This document shows positions 26,650 through 36,225 of a stretch of 64,000 nt of DNA, in pieces. Made by a program: the position numbers and the translations under genes. Within the stretch, counting starts at the first letter, position 1. The number at the start of each line of letters is the position of its first letter. The DNA is from IMCC2047 sp041395865 (GTDB lineage: Bacteria > Pseudomonadota > Gammaproteobacteria > Pseudomonadales > IMCC2047): positions 1-64,000 of the forward strand of contig JAWKZQ010000001.1 of NCBI GenBank assembly GCA_041395865.1. Direction: 5' to 3'. The notes below the pieces were generated by a model. The model did not search any database, was not told the origin of the DNA, and saw only the letters and a program-made list of their open reading frames with translations.

Positions 26650-27264
26650 TCAATGTTGCTCAAGGCGCCTGATTCCCCGGTCATGGCAACGCCTCAGCAA
26701 CAATTGCGCCAGGCATGCACCAATCAGCGCCATGAACATATCCGATTGCGTATCCCAGACATCGCCCTGAGTACCCAGAAATTCAACAGCCCCCTGCTGA
26801 GCGGCAATTGCCACCCACCACTCGATGAGTTCGTAAAAAGCACTGATCGCCAAACACACGCAAAGCACGATAAAAAACAGCCACTTGCCTGCCTGTAGTG
26901 GGGATCGGCGGATCAAAATTTCCCGCACCAGCATCGCCGGCACAAAACCCTGCGCCAGGTGCCCGAGCCGATCGTAATGATTGCGTGCCAGATCAAACCA
27001 GTCCTGCACCCAAAAGCCAAGCGGTACGCGGGCATAGGTGTAATGGGCACCGAGAATCAGGATCAGCGCATGAATCAGCAACAGGCGATACACCAGGGGC
27101 GTCAGCGGGAACTTCTTAAAGGTAATCAGGAGAATCGGCAGCCCCAGCAGCACCGGGAACGTTTCCAGGAACCAGGTCAGGCCATCATAGGGTTTCACCG
27201 CAGACAGCATGAGCGCAACCAGAAGTATCGCCAATAGCAACCAGCGTTCTGCTGTTGAAATCAT
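26650..27264 (-). CDS. DUF2238 (YjdF-like) integral membrane protein
   Basis: 204-residue inner-membrane protein with about six hydrophobic helices and the family-specific charged segments NHYDRLGHLAQGF and FYELIEWWVA ... DVWDTQSDMFMALIGA. The conserved Asp, His and Glu residues sit near membrane ends, suggesting a catalytic or binding role, but no function is established. It is located between PilZ/thyA and folA on the same strand. Confidence 0.85.
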   Translation of the reverse strand: MISTAERWLLLAILLVALMLSAVKPYDGLTWFLETFPVLLGLPILLITFKKFPLTPLVYRLLLIHALILILGAHYTYARVPLGFWVQDWFDLARNHYDRLGHLAQGFVPAMLVREILIRRSPLQAGKWLFFIVLCVCLAISAFYELIEWWVAIAAQQGAVEFLGTQGDVWDTQSDMFMALIGACLAQLLLRRCHDRGIRRLEQH

Positions 27265-27302
27265 GCCTTACTCCATGCAATGAGCCTGTATATGCTCAAG
27301 TC

Positions 27303-27674
27303 TCAGCTAATACGCCCTTTCATCAGTGCTTCAAGCCCAACCAGAACACTCTGGTCAACAGGCCTTCCCCGTACTCGACCCACAAACTCCACACCGAACC
27401 AGTAATCATTCGCCCGGCTGCTCACATGACGCACCACTCCGCGAATATTGGTCACATGCTCACTGGGCGAAAAGATACCGAGTATCACCCGGTCGCCCAC
27501 CCGGAACTTTTCCTTACAGCAAAAGCAGGCGCCTTCGCTATGGTAATCGATCACTTCCGCCGGGAAAGGCTGCATAAAACGGCTGACGCCTCGCAGCCTT
27601 TTCACCTCGGCACGGTAAGCCACGGCAGGATAACGAATCGTTTTACGGCGCTTTTCAGCGGGCTGTTGTATCAA
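27303..27674 (-). CDS. PilZ-domain protein
   Basis: 123-residue single PilZ domain, the cyclic-di-GMP receptor fold. The N-terminal arginine motif is EKRRKTIRYPAV and the second motif is VIDYHSEGACF (consensus D/N-x-S-x-x-G), so c-di-GMP binding is likely. The C-terminal strand WFGVEFVG is typical. The start is TTG with GAGAAG 5 nt upstream. Output partner unknown; it lies between thyA and the DUF2238 gene. Confidence 0.85.
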   Translation of the reverse strand: MIQQPAEKRRKTIRYPAVAYRAEVKRLRGVSRFMQPFPAEVIDYHSEGACFCCKEKFRVGDRVILGIFSPSEHVTNIRGVVRHVSSRANDYWFGVEFVGRVRGRPVDQSVLVGLEALMKGRIS

Positions 27675-27711
27675 ATGGGCTTCTCAACTGTACAGGGTTA
27701 TGAATAACGCG

Positions 27712-28512
27712 CTATACCGCAATCGGCGCCTTGATGGTCGGGTACGGGTCGTAATCGAGCAACTCGAAATCTTCGTAGCGGTAGTCGAAAATCGACGCCG
27801 GTTTTCGTTTGATGTTCAACGTCGGTAACGGCCGTGGGGTGCGGCGCAACTGCTCGTAAACAATATCGTCAGTCATGTGATTGTGGTAGAGGTGGCAATC
27901 ACCGAAGGTATGCACAAACTCACCCACCTCAAGGTCCGCCTGTTGCGCCAGCATATGAGTCAGGATGGCATAGGAGGCGATATTGAAAGGCACCCCCAGA
28001 AACAGGTCGGCCGAGCGCTGGTAAAGCTGGCAGGAAAGTTTGCCGTTGGCGACATAAAACTGGAACAGCGAGTGGCAAGGCGGCAAGGCCATCTCATCGG
28101 CAACACCCGGGTTGTAGGCCACCACCAGCAAGCGGCGACTATCGGGATTATGCATGATATTGTGCACCAGGTTGCCGATCTGATCGACGGTACCGCCATC
28201 AGGCTTGCGCCAGGAGCGCCACTGTTCACCGTAGACCGGCCCCAGGTCGCCGTTTTCGTCCGCCCACTCGTCCCAAATCGTAACACCGTGTTCACGCAGG
28301 TAGCCGATGTTGGTATCGCCCTGCAGGAACCAGAGCAATTCATAAATAATGGATTTCAGGTGGCAGTTTTTCGTCGTGATCAACGGAAAGCCGGCACTTA
28401 AATCAAACCGTACCTGCCGACCAAATACCGAGCGTGTTCCCACACCGGTGCGGTCACTTTTATCAACGCCGTTATCAAGCACATCCTGCATTAAATCGAG
28501 ATACTGCTGCAT
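27712..28512 (-). CDS. thyA: Thymidylate synthase
   Basis: Converts dUMP to dTMP using methylene-tetrahydrofolate. 266 aa; the catalytic cysteine is in ALPPCHSLFQFYV, with QRSADLFLGVPFNIASYA and the folate-site TFGDCHLYHNH all intact. It starts 17 nt after lgt on the same strand; folA lies downstream, giving the usual folate/dTMP grouping. Confidence 0.97.
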   Translation of the reverse strand: MQQYLDLMQDVLDNGVDKSDRTGVGTRSVFGRQVRFDLSAGFPLITTKNCHLKSIIYELLWFLQGDTNIGYLREHGVTIWDEWADENGDLGPVYGEQWRSWRKPDGGTVDQIGNLVHNIMHNPDSRRLLVVAYNPGVADEMALPPCHSLFQFYVANGKLSCQLYQRSADLFLGVPFNIASYAILTHMLAQQADLEVGEFVHTFGDCHLYHNHMTDDIVYEQLRRTPRPLPTLNIKRKPASIFDYRYEDFELLDYDPYPTIKAPIAV

Positions 28513-28528
28513 AATTCCTCGCTAACGA

Positions 28529-29311
28529 TTAAGCCTGACGTCGATGCGCCAATAAAAACAGGAGCATCCCGGCAGCCACCATGGGTAAGGACAATAACTG
28601 CCCCATGGTCACCCAGTCCAGTGCGACGAAGTTAAGGTGCGCATCGGGTTGCCGAACGAACTCTACCATAAAGCGGAATATGCCGTAGCAAATCAGAAAC
28701 AGTCCGGAAACTGCCATGGTTGGCCGCGGCCTGGCTGAATAGAGCCAAAGAATGACAAACAGCGCGACGCCCTCCAGCACCAGCTGGTAGAGCTGTGAGG
28801 GATGGCGCGGCAAATCGCCGGCATGCGGAAAAACCATGCCCCAGGGCAAGTCGGTCACACGCCCCCACAATTCTCCGCCGATAAAATTACCCAGCCGCCC
28901 CGCACCCAAACCAATCGGCACCAAGGGGGCGACAAAATCGGCCAAAGCGAAGAAACGAACCCCCAGTTTACGGGCATAAAGCAGCATGGTGACAATGACA
29001 CCGATCAGTCCGCCGTGGAAGGACATGCCGCCCTCCCAAACCGCAAACAGCCACAAGGGGTCTTGCAAAAACTGTTCAAAGTTATAGAACAACACGTAAC
29101 CGGCACGCCCGCCCACAACCACACCAAGCGCGCCATAGAAAATCATGTCGGCAACCTGTTCAGGCTTTAAAGGCGAGCCCGGACGCGCGGCACGGCGTTT
29201 GCCCAGCCACCAGGCCGCCGCAAAACCAATCAGGTACATAATGCCGTACCAGTGCACCTTGAGCGGGCCCAGTGAAACAGCGATAGGATCGATATCAGGG
29301 TAAGTCAGCAA
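28529..29311 (-). CDS. lgt: Prolipoprotein diacylglyceryl transferase
   Basis: Inner-membrane enzyme adding diacylglycerol to the lipobox cysteine of prolipoproteins. 260 aa, about seven helices, with the Lgt signature GRLGNFIGGELWGR and the N-terminal VHWYGIMYLIGF. The first codon is TTG (LTYPDIDP follows), matching the family's normal N-terminal length. Sits between ptsP and thyA, each within 20 nt, so part of one leftward transcription unit. Confidence 0.95.
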   Translation of the reverse strand: MLTYPDIDPIAVSLGPLKVHWYGIMYLIGFAAAWWLGKRRAARPGSPLKPEQVADMIFYGALGVVVGGRAGYVLFYNFEQFLQDPLWLFAVWEGGMSFHGGLIGVIVTMLLYARKLGVRFFALADFVAPLVPIGLGAGRLGNFIGGELWGRVTDLPWGMVFPHAGDLPRHPSQLYQLVLEGVALFVILWLYSARPRPTMAVSGLFLICYGIFRFMVEFVRQPDAHLNFVALDWVTMGQLLSLPMVAAGMLLFLLAHRRQA

Positions 29312-29323
29312 AGAATTTTTCTT

Positions 29324-31597
29324 TTAGTTTGAGTTTTCGATGGTGGTTCCAAAGTGCTCGATGCCCATCTCCTTCAGGGCGTTATCGAGGTGCTTTTCAA
29401 CCAATGCAGCGGAATCGATGGTCATCACCTCTTCCAGTAGTTGCTTAGCCTGTTTCAGCGTCACCGAGCGCAACGCCGATTTAACGGGCAGAATATTGGA
29501 AGCGCTCATGGACAATTCATCGTAGCCCATCGCCATCAACAGAATCGCGCCGCTTGGATCGCCTGCCAGCTCACCGCAGACACTGACCGGCTTGTTTTCC
29601 AGGTGCGCCTTGTTAACCACCGACTTCAATGCCTTGAGCACCGCCGGGTGATGCGTATGGTAGAGCTCCGCCACATAGGAGTTATTGCGATCCACCGCCA
29701 GCAGGTATTGGGTCAGGTCGTTACTGCCGACAGACAGGAAATCCACCCGTTGCGCCAATTCGCGCGCCTGGTAAACGGCTGCCGGCACCTCAATCATCAC
29801 ACCGACCGCCGGCATGATCACGTCGTAGCCCTCTTCGCGGATCTCGTAGTAGGCCTGGTGAATATGGTGCAGCGCCTCCTCCACTTCGGTGACATTGGAT
29901 ATCATCGGCAACATAATACGCAGGTTATCCAGCCCTTCACTGGCCTTGAGCATGGCCCGCACCTGCACCAGGAAAATTTCCGGGTGATCGAGGGTGATAC
30001 GAATACCCCGCCAGCCCAGGAATGGGTTGTCGTCCTTAATGGGGAAATAGGGTAATTCCTTATCCCCGCCCACATCGAGGGTTCGCATGGTCACCGGGTT
30101 CGGCGCAAAGGCTTCCAGGTGCTGCCGATAAACCTCTTCCTGCTGCTTCTCGCTCGGGAAGCGGTCGGTCATCATAAAGGGCACTTCGGTGCGGTACAGG
30201 CCAACGCCTTCCGCTCCACGTTTGATCGATTTGGCCACATCGGACAGCAACCCGGTATTCACCCGTAACGGAATGCGGTGCTTGTCCTGGGTTTCTCCGG
30301 GCAGGTCACTGAAAGCCTCAAGTCCGCTGACAATGGCCTGCTCTTCGGCCAACACCTCATTGAAACGGTCCAGCAGCTCCTGTGAGGGGCTGGGAAACAG
30401 CTTGCCCTGATAGCCGTCAATAATAATCTGCAGGCCATCGATACGGCGATAGGGCAAGTCCACAGCCGCAACCACGGTAGGAATTTCCATCGCCCGTGCA
30501 AGAATGGCCACATGGGAGTTTTTCGAGCCGCGCATACTGATCAGGCCGACCAACCTGTCACGCGGCACTTCGGCCAGATTTGCCGGCGTCAGCTCTTCAC
30601 CAACCAGCACAACCTGATCCGGCCATTCCCGCTCTTCCTGCCGCTGATCCTGCAGGTAGGTGAGAATACGGCGGCCCAGATCGCGGATATCGGTGGCGCG
30701 TTCACGCAGGTAGGCATCGTCCATGGACTCAAAGACGCCCACGTGCTGGTCGATGACCTCTCGCAGCGCCGCCTGCACCCACTTGCCAGAACGGATCTGC
30801 GCCACAACTTCGCCACCCAGCGCATTGTCGTTGAGGATATTCATGTAAACATCGAATAACCCGCGCTCCTCGGCACCCAGTTTGCCAGAAAACTTGGCGC
30901 TGGCCGTTTCAATATCCCGCTTAACCTCATCGACTGCCTGGTGGAACTGGCGGATGTCCTCCTCGACATCCAGCGTCAACCTGTCCGGAACGGCATCCAG
31001 GTCTGCCAGTGGATAAACCACGACCGCAGTGCCCACGGCAACGCCTGGCGCACCACCAACCCCCTCAAACTTAATCATATCGTGGTGGCCCGGCTGGGAA
31101 AGCTCGGCAATGGCGCCGGTTGCTTTGGCATGAGCCAGAACGACCGCCAGCTGTGAGGCCAGGGTTATCATAAAGGCTTCGACTTCTTCATCGAAGCGAC
31201 GGGGCAGCTTGCTCTGGATCAGCAACACGCCCAAAACACCGCGGTGGTGCACAATGGGCACCCCCAGAAACGAGCGGTATGCTTCTTCCCCTGTCTCAGG
31301 GAAATACTGGAAACTTTTGTGTTCTGCGGCGTTTTCCAGGTTAATCGGCTCGGCTCGGGTACAAACCTGGCCAACCAGCCCTTCGGTCTTTTTCAAGCTA
31401 ACACGGTCGACCGCATCGGGGTTCAAACCGTCCACGGCACGCAGCACCAGCCGCCCCTGTTCAGGGTCGAGTAAATAAATTGCACAGGCGCTGGTATGCA
31501 AAGCGCCCTGCACGCGCTTTACCACAATATCCAAGGCCGTTTTCAGATCCTTGGCGGCATCCACTTCCTGTACGATACTGCGTAAAACGCCTAACAT
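29324..31597 (-). CDS. ptsP: Nitrogen PTS enzyme I (phosphoenolpyruvate-protein phosphotransferase)
   Basis: First component of the regulatory nitrogen phosphotransferase system. 757 aa: an N-terminal GAF domain (about residues 1-160), then the EI-type swivelling domain with the phosphorylated histidine in GSKNSHVAILARA, and the PEP-binding barrel with RTEVPFMM, GSNDLTQY and the cysteine in VSVCGELAGDP. It follows rppH on the same strand by 27 nt, as in many gammaproteobacteria. Confidence 0.96.
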   Translation of the reverse strand: MLGVLRSIVQEVDAAKDLKTALDIVVKRVQGALHTSACAIYLLDPEQGRLVLRAVDGLNPDAVDRVSLKKTEGLVGQVCTRAEPINLENAAEHKSFQYFPETGEEAYRSFLGVPIVHHRGVLGVLLIQSKLPRRFDEEVEAFMITLASQLAVVLAHAKATGAIAELSQPGHHDMIKFEGVGGAPGVAVGTAVVVYPLADLDAVPDRLTLDVEEDIRQFHQAVDEVKRDIETASAKFSGKLGAEERGLFDVYMNILNDNALGGEVVAQIRSGKWVQAALREVIDQHVGVFESMDDAYLRERATDIRDLGRRILTYLQDQRQEEREWPDQVVLVGEELTPANLAEVPRDRLVGLISMRGSKNSHVAILARAMEIPTVVAAVDLPYRRIDGLQIIIDGYQGKLFPSPSQELLDRFNEVLAEEQAIVSGLEAFSDLPGETQDKHRIPLRVNTGLLSDVAKSIKRGAEGVGLYRTEVPFMMTDRFPSEKQQEEVYRQHLEAFAPNPVTMRTLDVGGDKELPYFPIKDDNPFLGWRGIRITLDHPEIFLVQVRAMLKASEGLDNLRIMLPMISNVTEVEEALHHIHQAYYEIREEGYDVIMPAVGVMIEVPAAVYQARELAQRVDFLSVGSNDLTQYLLAVDRNNSYVAELYHTHHPAVLKALKSVVNKAHLENKPVSVCGELAGDPSGAILLMAMGYDELSMSASNILPVKSALRSVTLKQAKQLLEEVMTIDSAALVEKHLDNALKEMGIEHFGTTIENSN

Positions 31598-31624
31598 CGA
31601 TTCTCCGGTTAATGACAGCTGAAG

Positions 31625-32107
31625 TTACTGGTTGACCAGTTGTATTGTCGGGGCCAGCTCGCTGAGCGCACGGCGATAAACGTCGCGTTTAAAAAGCACA
31701 ACCTGGCTGACAGGATACCAATAGCTTACCCATTGCCAATGGTCAAACTCGGGGGTGTCCGAGTGGCTGAAATTAACACGCTCATCCGGACTTAACATCT
31801 GCAATAAAAACCACTTCTGCTTTTGCCCGATGCACATCGGCTTGGATTTATGGCGTAACAAATGCCTGGGCAAGCGATAGCGCAACCAGCCCTTGGTCCG
31901 GGCCAGAACTCTTACGTCGCCGGGAAGGAGTCCTACCTCTTCCTTCAGCTCACGAAACAACGCCTCTTCGGGCGATTCGTCGTGTTTAATCCCCCCCTGG
32001 GGAAACTGCCAGGCCTGCTGTCCAATTCGGCGAGCCCAGAGTACTTGCCCCCTGGGGTTAGCCAACACAATGCCAACGTTAGGGCGAAATCCGTCTGAAT
32101 CTATCAC
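31625..32107 (-). CDS. rppH: RNA 5'-pyrophosphohydrolase
   Basis: Nudix enzyme that removes pyrophosphate from mRNA 5' ends and so triggers decay. 160 aa; the Nudix box is GGIKHDESPEEALFRELKEE and the N-terminal FRPNVGIVLANPRGQVLWARR is diagnostic of RppH. GTG start with AGGT 9 nt upstream. It precedes ptsP and is divergent from the HAD-phosphatase gene. Confidence 0.95.
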   Translation of the reverse strand: MIDSDGFRPNVGIVLANPRGQVLWARRIGQQAWQFPQGGIKHDESPEEALFRELKEEVGLLPGDVRVLARTKGWLRYRLPRHLLRHKSKPMCIGQKQKWFLLQMLSPDERVNFSHSDTPEFDHWQWVSYWYPVSQVVLFKRDVYRRALSELAPTIQLVNQ

Positions 32108-32273
32108 TTTTTAATACCTGATCTTCGGCCTGGTCTCTCGCAGGCCACTGGCTCGAATGTACCGTTTTATCCGCTTCGCCGCAAACGCCTTGATAAAAAA
32201 TAATCACGCCAATAGGGTATCCCGCAGGGTATAATTCGCCGCTTTGAACCACCGACTTATTCAAGGATTTACT

Positions 32274-32930
32274 ATGGCATTGGCAATTTTTGATCTCGAC
32301 CACACACTACTGGCTGGCGATAGCGACCTGGCCTGGGGTGAGTATCTGGTTGCCAACAGGCTGGTGGATGGCGACGAGTATGCTCGTAAAAACGAATACT
32401 TCTATTACCAGTACACACAGGGCGTCATGGATATTTACGAGTTCCTGGAGTTTGCCCTGCAACCGCTGGCCGCCAATGACATGGCGACACTGAAGGCCTG
32501 GCATGCGGACTACCTGGAAACCAAAATCAAGCCCATGCTGCAGCCCAAAGCCAACGCGTTACTGCAAAAACACCGCGACCAGGGCGACACCCTGCTGATC
32601 ATTACCGCTACCAACAGTTTTGTCGCCGGCCCCATTTGCGAACTGCACGGTGTCGACGATTACATTGCCACTATTCCCGAAATGGCTGAGGGCCGTTATA
32701 CCGGCAAGGTGCAGGGCACGCCCAGTTACCGCGAGGGCAAGATCACCCGCCTGCACGAATGGCTCGAACAGCACAAGGTTTCCCTGCAGGGCAGCTACGG
32801 TTACAGCGACTCCTACAATGATCTGCCGCTGCTGCAGGCCGTTGAGCACCCGCATGTGGTTGACGGTGACGACACACTGACAGCCCACGCAAAGGAGCAT
32901 GGCTGGCCCTGTATTAGCCTTCGCGACTAA
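32274..32930 (+). CDS. HAD-IB family phosphatase
   Basis: 218-residue haloacid-dehalogenase phosphatase of the SerB-like IB subfamily. The nucleophile motif is FDLDHTLLAGD, motif II is ITATNSF and motif III/IV is GYSDSYNDLPLL. Similar proteins act on phosphoserine, histidinol phosphate or phospholipid head groups; the substrate here is not determined. ATG at 32274 has AGGA at 7 nt. Its stop overlaps the next gene's start (TAATG). Confidence 0.9.
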   Translation: MALAIFDLDHTLLAGDSDLAWGEYLVANRLVDGDEYARKNEYFYYQYTQGVMDIYEFLEFALQPLAANDMATLKAWHADYLETKIKPMLQPKANALLQKHRDQGDTLLIITATNSFVAGPICELHGVDDYIATIPEMAEGRYTGKVQGTPSYREGKITRLHEWLEQHKVSLQGSYGYSDSYNDLPLLQAVEHPHVVDGDDTLTAHAKEHGWPCISLRD

Positions 32931-33667
32931 TGCCGGCCCTCAACAGGCTTTTCAAACCCTGCCTGGCTGCGCTGTTATGCAGCCAGCTACCGCTCGCCAA
33001 CGCAGAGAGCGCACACCCCATTAGCGCGGCAAACTTTTCTTCTGCCACACAGAAGCAGGTTTTTGAGCATTGGAAGCCCTACCGTTTCGGGTTATTTACC
33101 CGCGAAACCCGGTACCACCTTATCCGGGATGAAGGCAAACAGGTTTTACAGGCAACCAGCGATGACTCCGCCTCGGGCCTGATTCGCAGGCTGCCGATTC
33201 AACTGTCCGATTACCCAATCCTGACATGGCGCTGGAAAACCGATGCATTGCCTCGTAACGCCGATGATCGCAGCAAAGAAGGTGACGACCACAGCACTCG
33301 CCTGTACCTGATTTTCAACGCACCCGAATCCGGACTGTTAAACTGGATCGCAAGCGCCACCGGCTGGGGAAACACGCACGCCCTAAACTATATCTGGGCT
33401 AACGAGTCGCCGGTGGATACCTTCCTACCAAGCCCCTACACAGCCCGCTCCGTAATGATTGCTGCCAGCTCAGGCACCCAGCGCGCTGGAGAATGGGTTG
33501 AGATCAGCCGGAATGTCTACCAGGATTACCTCAAGGCCTTTGGCACCGCCCCGCCGCCACTAGCGGCCATTGCGCTGATGTCCGACAGCGATAACACCGA
33601 CAGCAAACTGGTCAGCTATTACAGCGACATTCACTTCTATTCTCTCGATAACGGGCGCATCGACTAA
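32930..33667 (+). CDS. DUF3047 secreted protein
   Basis: 245-residue protein with a signal peptide (LFKPCLAALLCSQLPLANA) followed by the DUF3047 beta-sandwich-like domain: WKPYRFGLFTRETRYHLI, LTWRWKTDALPRNADDRSKEGDDHSTRLYLIF and a late IALMSDSDNTDS motif, which may bind calcium or carbohydrate. Function unknown. Starts on the stop of the HAD-phosphatase gene. Confidence 0.83.
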   Translation: MPALNRLFKPCLAALLCSQLPLANAESAHPISAANFSSATQKQVFEHWKPYRFGLFTRETRYHLIRDEGKQVLQATSDDSASGLIRRLPIQLSDYPILTWRWKTDALPRNADDRSKEGDDHSTRLYLIFNAPESGLLNWIASATGWGNTHALNYIWANESPVDTFLPSPYTARSVMIAASSGTQRAGEWVEISRNVYQDYLKAFGTAPPPLAAIALMSDSDNTDSKLVSYYSDIHFYSLDNGRID

Positions 33668-33713
33668 GTGCACACACTTGCACTGGCCGCTAACCAGCCC
33701 TTACCATGACACC

Positions 33714-35036
33714 ATGAACCTCACCTCTCGAATTCTGACAGGCATGGGCCTGGGTTTACTGCTAGGCCTCTGTATCAACGGACTCAACCAGTCCACCCTG
33801 ATGCCTGTCGCCGCCATGGAGTGGATCCAGTGGGCCCTCATTGACGGCGTGCTGGACGTGATTGCCACCATTTTTATCGCCTCCCTGAAACTGCTCGTTG
33901 TGCCACTGGTTTTTGTATCGCTGGTATGCGGCTGCAGCGAACTGGGCGATAACGCCCGCATGGGCGGCATGGCCATTCGCACCCTGGTGCTCTACATGCT
34001 CACCACGGCAATTGCCATCAGCCTGGCGATGCTAATGGCCGGCCTCATTGATCCAGGCGCCAACATGAACATGAGTACCGACGCCGTCTTCAACCCGGCC
34101 GAGCGCCCCTCCCTCAAAGAGGTACTGATCAATATCTTCCCCAGCAACCCCATCCAGGCCATGGCCGAAGGCAATATGCTGCAGATTATCGTCTTCTCCC
34201 TGCTGATGGGCGTAGCCGTCTCACGCAGCGGCGAACCGGGCAAAAAGGTGCAGCAGGTTTTCAGCAGTTTTAACGCGGTCATTATGAAGATGGTGGTCAT
34301 TCTTATGCACCTGGCGCCCTACGGTGTGTTTTGTATGCTCACCCGCCTGTTTGCCAACCTGGGTTTTCCCGCCATCGCCGACCTGTCGCTTTACTTCCTG
34401 ACCGTTGTGCTGGTGCTGCTGTTACATGGACTGGGGGTTTACTCGCTGCTGCTGGCCCTGTTGACCCGTTTGAGCCCACTGGCCTTTTTCAAGAATATCC
34501 GCCCGGCAATGCTGTTCGCATTCAGCACGTCCTCCAGCAATGCCACCCTGCCGGTCACCTTGAATGTCGCTGAAAAGCGCTTGGGCGTCGATAATTCAGT
34601 GGCATCCTTTACCCTCCCATTGGGCGCAACCATTAATATGGACGGCACAGCCATTATGCAGGGGGTGGCGACCGTTTTCATTGCCCAGGCCTTTAATGTG
34701 GATATCGGACTGACCGGTTACTTGATGGTCATCCTTACGGCGACCCTGGCCTCTGTCGGTACGGCCGGGGTACCAGGGGTCGGCATGATCACATTGGCAA
34801 TGGTACTGCAGCAGGTGGGACTGCCGGTGGAGGGGATTGCTCTGATTCTGGGCGTTGATCGCCTGCTGGACATGATACGCACCGCCGTTAACGTGGCGGG
34901 GGATTCCATGGTCACCACGGTGATCGCCAAACACGAGCAAATGCTTGATAATGAGCGCTTTAACGACCTATCGGATCGCGACGAATATCAAAACAACGCG
35001 TCCCCGCTGGCAAGCAAAGAAAAAACGAGTTCCTGA
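33714..35036 (+). CDS. Dicarboxylate/amino acid:cation symporter (DAACS)
   Basis: Inner-membrane transporter (440 aa) of the GltP/DctA/GltT family. Hallmarks are visible: the HP1 serine-rich loop FSTSSSNATLPVT, the unwound TM7 motif NMDGTAIMQG and the TM8 segment DRLLDMIRTAVNVAGD, where the arginine position governs acidic-substrate binding. The R-T-x-x-N-V-x-G-D pattern agrees with glutamate, aspartate or C4-dicarboxylate use. The ATG at MNLTSRILT is preferred over an upstream start. It overlaps the Rieske gene (ATGA). Confidence 0.92.
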   Translation: MNLTSRILTGMGLGLLLGLCINGLNQSTLMPVAAMEWIQWALIDGVLDVIATIFIASLKLLVVPLVFVSLVCGCSELGDNARMGGMAIRTLVLYMLTTAIAISLAMLMAGLIDPGANMNMSTDAVFNPAERPSLKEVLINIFPSNPIQAMAEGNMLQIIVFSLLMGVAVSRSGEPGKKVQQVFSSFNAVIMKMVVILMHLAPYGVFCMLTRLFANLGFPAIADLSLYFLTVVLVLLLHGLGVYSLLLALLTRLSPLAFFKNIRPAMLFAFSTSSSNATLPVTLNVAEKRLGVDNSVASFTLPLGATINMDGTAIMQGVATVFIAQAFNVDIGLTGYLMVILTATLASVGTAGVPGVGMITLAMVLQQVGLPVEGIALILGVDRLLDMIRTAVNVAGDSMVTTVIAKHEQMLDNERFNDLSDRDEYQNNASPLASKEKTSS

Positions 35037-35356
35037 TGACACCACTGTGCCATATTGATGAGATTGAAGAGGGGAAAACCCGGGGCTTTGAGCTGGGCGA
35101 TTTAAAGCTTTTCGCCCTGAAAAAAAACGGCGCCATCTACCTCTATGAAAACCGCTGCCCCCACCTGGGGCTGAACCTGGAATTCCAGCCCGACGACTTC
35201 CTCAATTACGACGAAACCTATATACAGTGTTCGACTCACGGCGCCATGTTCGCCCTGGAAACGGGTGAGTGCGTGCTCGGCCCCTGTAAAGGGGATACCC
35301 TAAAGGATATTCCCTTTGAACTCGACGACGGCCAGATCCTCGCCAAGGTCGGGTAA
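35036..35356 (+). CDS. Rieske 2Fe-2S ferredoxin-like protein
   Basis: 106-residue stand-alone Rieske domain, with cluster ligands in CPHLGLNL and CSTHGAMF. It resembles small ferredoxin components of oxygenases or NirD-like proteins, but no oxygenase gene is near. The ATG overlaps the stop of the DAACS transporter gene (ATGA), so the two are translated together. Redox partner unknown. Confidence 0.87.
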   Translation: MTPLCHIDEIEEGKTRGFELGDLKLFALKKNGAIYLYENRCPHLGLNLEFQPDDFLNYDETYIQCSTHGAMFALETGECVLGPCKGDTLKDIPFELDDGQILAKVG

Positions 35357-35371
35357 GCGGAGGCCCGCCCC

Positions 35372-36076
35372 CTAATCCGCAATAAAGGGCAAAGCGTCCT
35401 TTAGCTCGATTCCGTCGGGTGAAATCGCCGTGTTATAAACCAGCACCTCAACCCCCTGCGCCATGACTTCACGCAGCGTCTGTGTGTAGTTGGCGTCAAT
35501 TTCAGCAGCAGCCGCGACCCGCTGAATCGCGGTATTCTGCACGCAGAAAAACAAAACGGCGCGGTGCCCCTGCTGCTTCATAACCGCCAGCTCACGCAGG
35601 TGTTTACTGCCGCGTGCGCTCACGGCATCGGGAAACAACCCCAAGCCGTCACCGGCATGCAGGGTGACACATTTAATTTCCACAAAACACTGTTCATCGG
35701 CACGACTCAACAGCAGGTCAATCCGGCTTTTTTCTTCGCCGTAACGCACTTCACTCTGTATCCGCTCATAGCCATCAAGCTCAGGGACTTTACCGGCAGA
35801 CAAGCCTTCTTTAACGACATAATTAGCCAGTGCCGAATGGATACAGGCTATTTCACCGGGGCGGTTTTGAACCAACTGCCAGGTATAGGCGTATTTACGC
35901 TTGGGATCGTCGCTGTAGGAGAGCCAGACCGGGCTGCCCGGTTCAGCGCAGTTCAACATACTTCCCGTATTGGGGCAGTAAGCGGTAAGCTCACGACCGC
36001 CTTCCAAAACGACATCGGCCAAAAACCGTTTATAACGCTTAACCAAGCGGGCAGGTGTTAAAGAGGTAAATATCAC
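35372..36076 (-). CDS. sfsA: SfsA family DNA/RNA nuclease-like protein
   Basis: 234-residue SfsA protein, first named as a sugar fermentation stimulation protein; the fold has a nuclease-like core. Typical segments seen: VKRYKRFLADVVLEGG, AYCPNTGSML, YTWQLVQ, and the acidic VEIKCVTL. GTG start at 36076. Convergent with the Rieske gene. Biological role poorly defined in the family. Confidence 0.92.
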   Translation of the reverse strand: MIFTSLTPARLVKRYKRFLADVVLEGGRELTAYCPNTGSMLNCAEPGSPVWLSYSDDPKRKYAYTWQLVQNRPGEIACIHSALANYVVKEGLSAGKVPELDGYERIQSEVRYGEEKSRIDLLLSRADEQCFVEIKCVTLHAGDGLGLFPDAVSARGSKHLRELAVMKQQGHRAVLFFCVQNTAIQRVAAAAEIDANYTQTLREVMAQGVEVLVYNTAISPDGIELKDALPFIAD

Positions 36077-36225
36077 AGATTATCCAAGGGTTTTTAGTGG
36101 CAAAAAAACAGGCCTGACAGCATATCAGTCCTGCGTTACAATGCCAGCCCCGGCAAAAAGAGAGTGGCACGACAAGCAAGCACTCCCCACCAACGAGAAT
36201 GAAAACCGCTTAAACAGGCTCAACT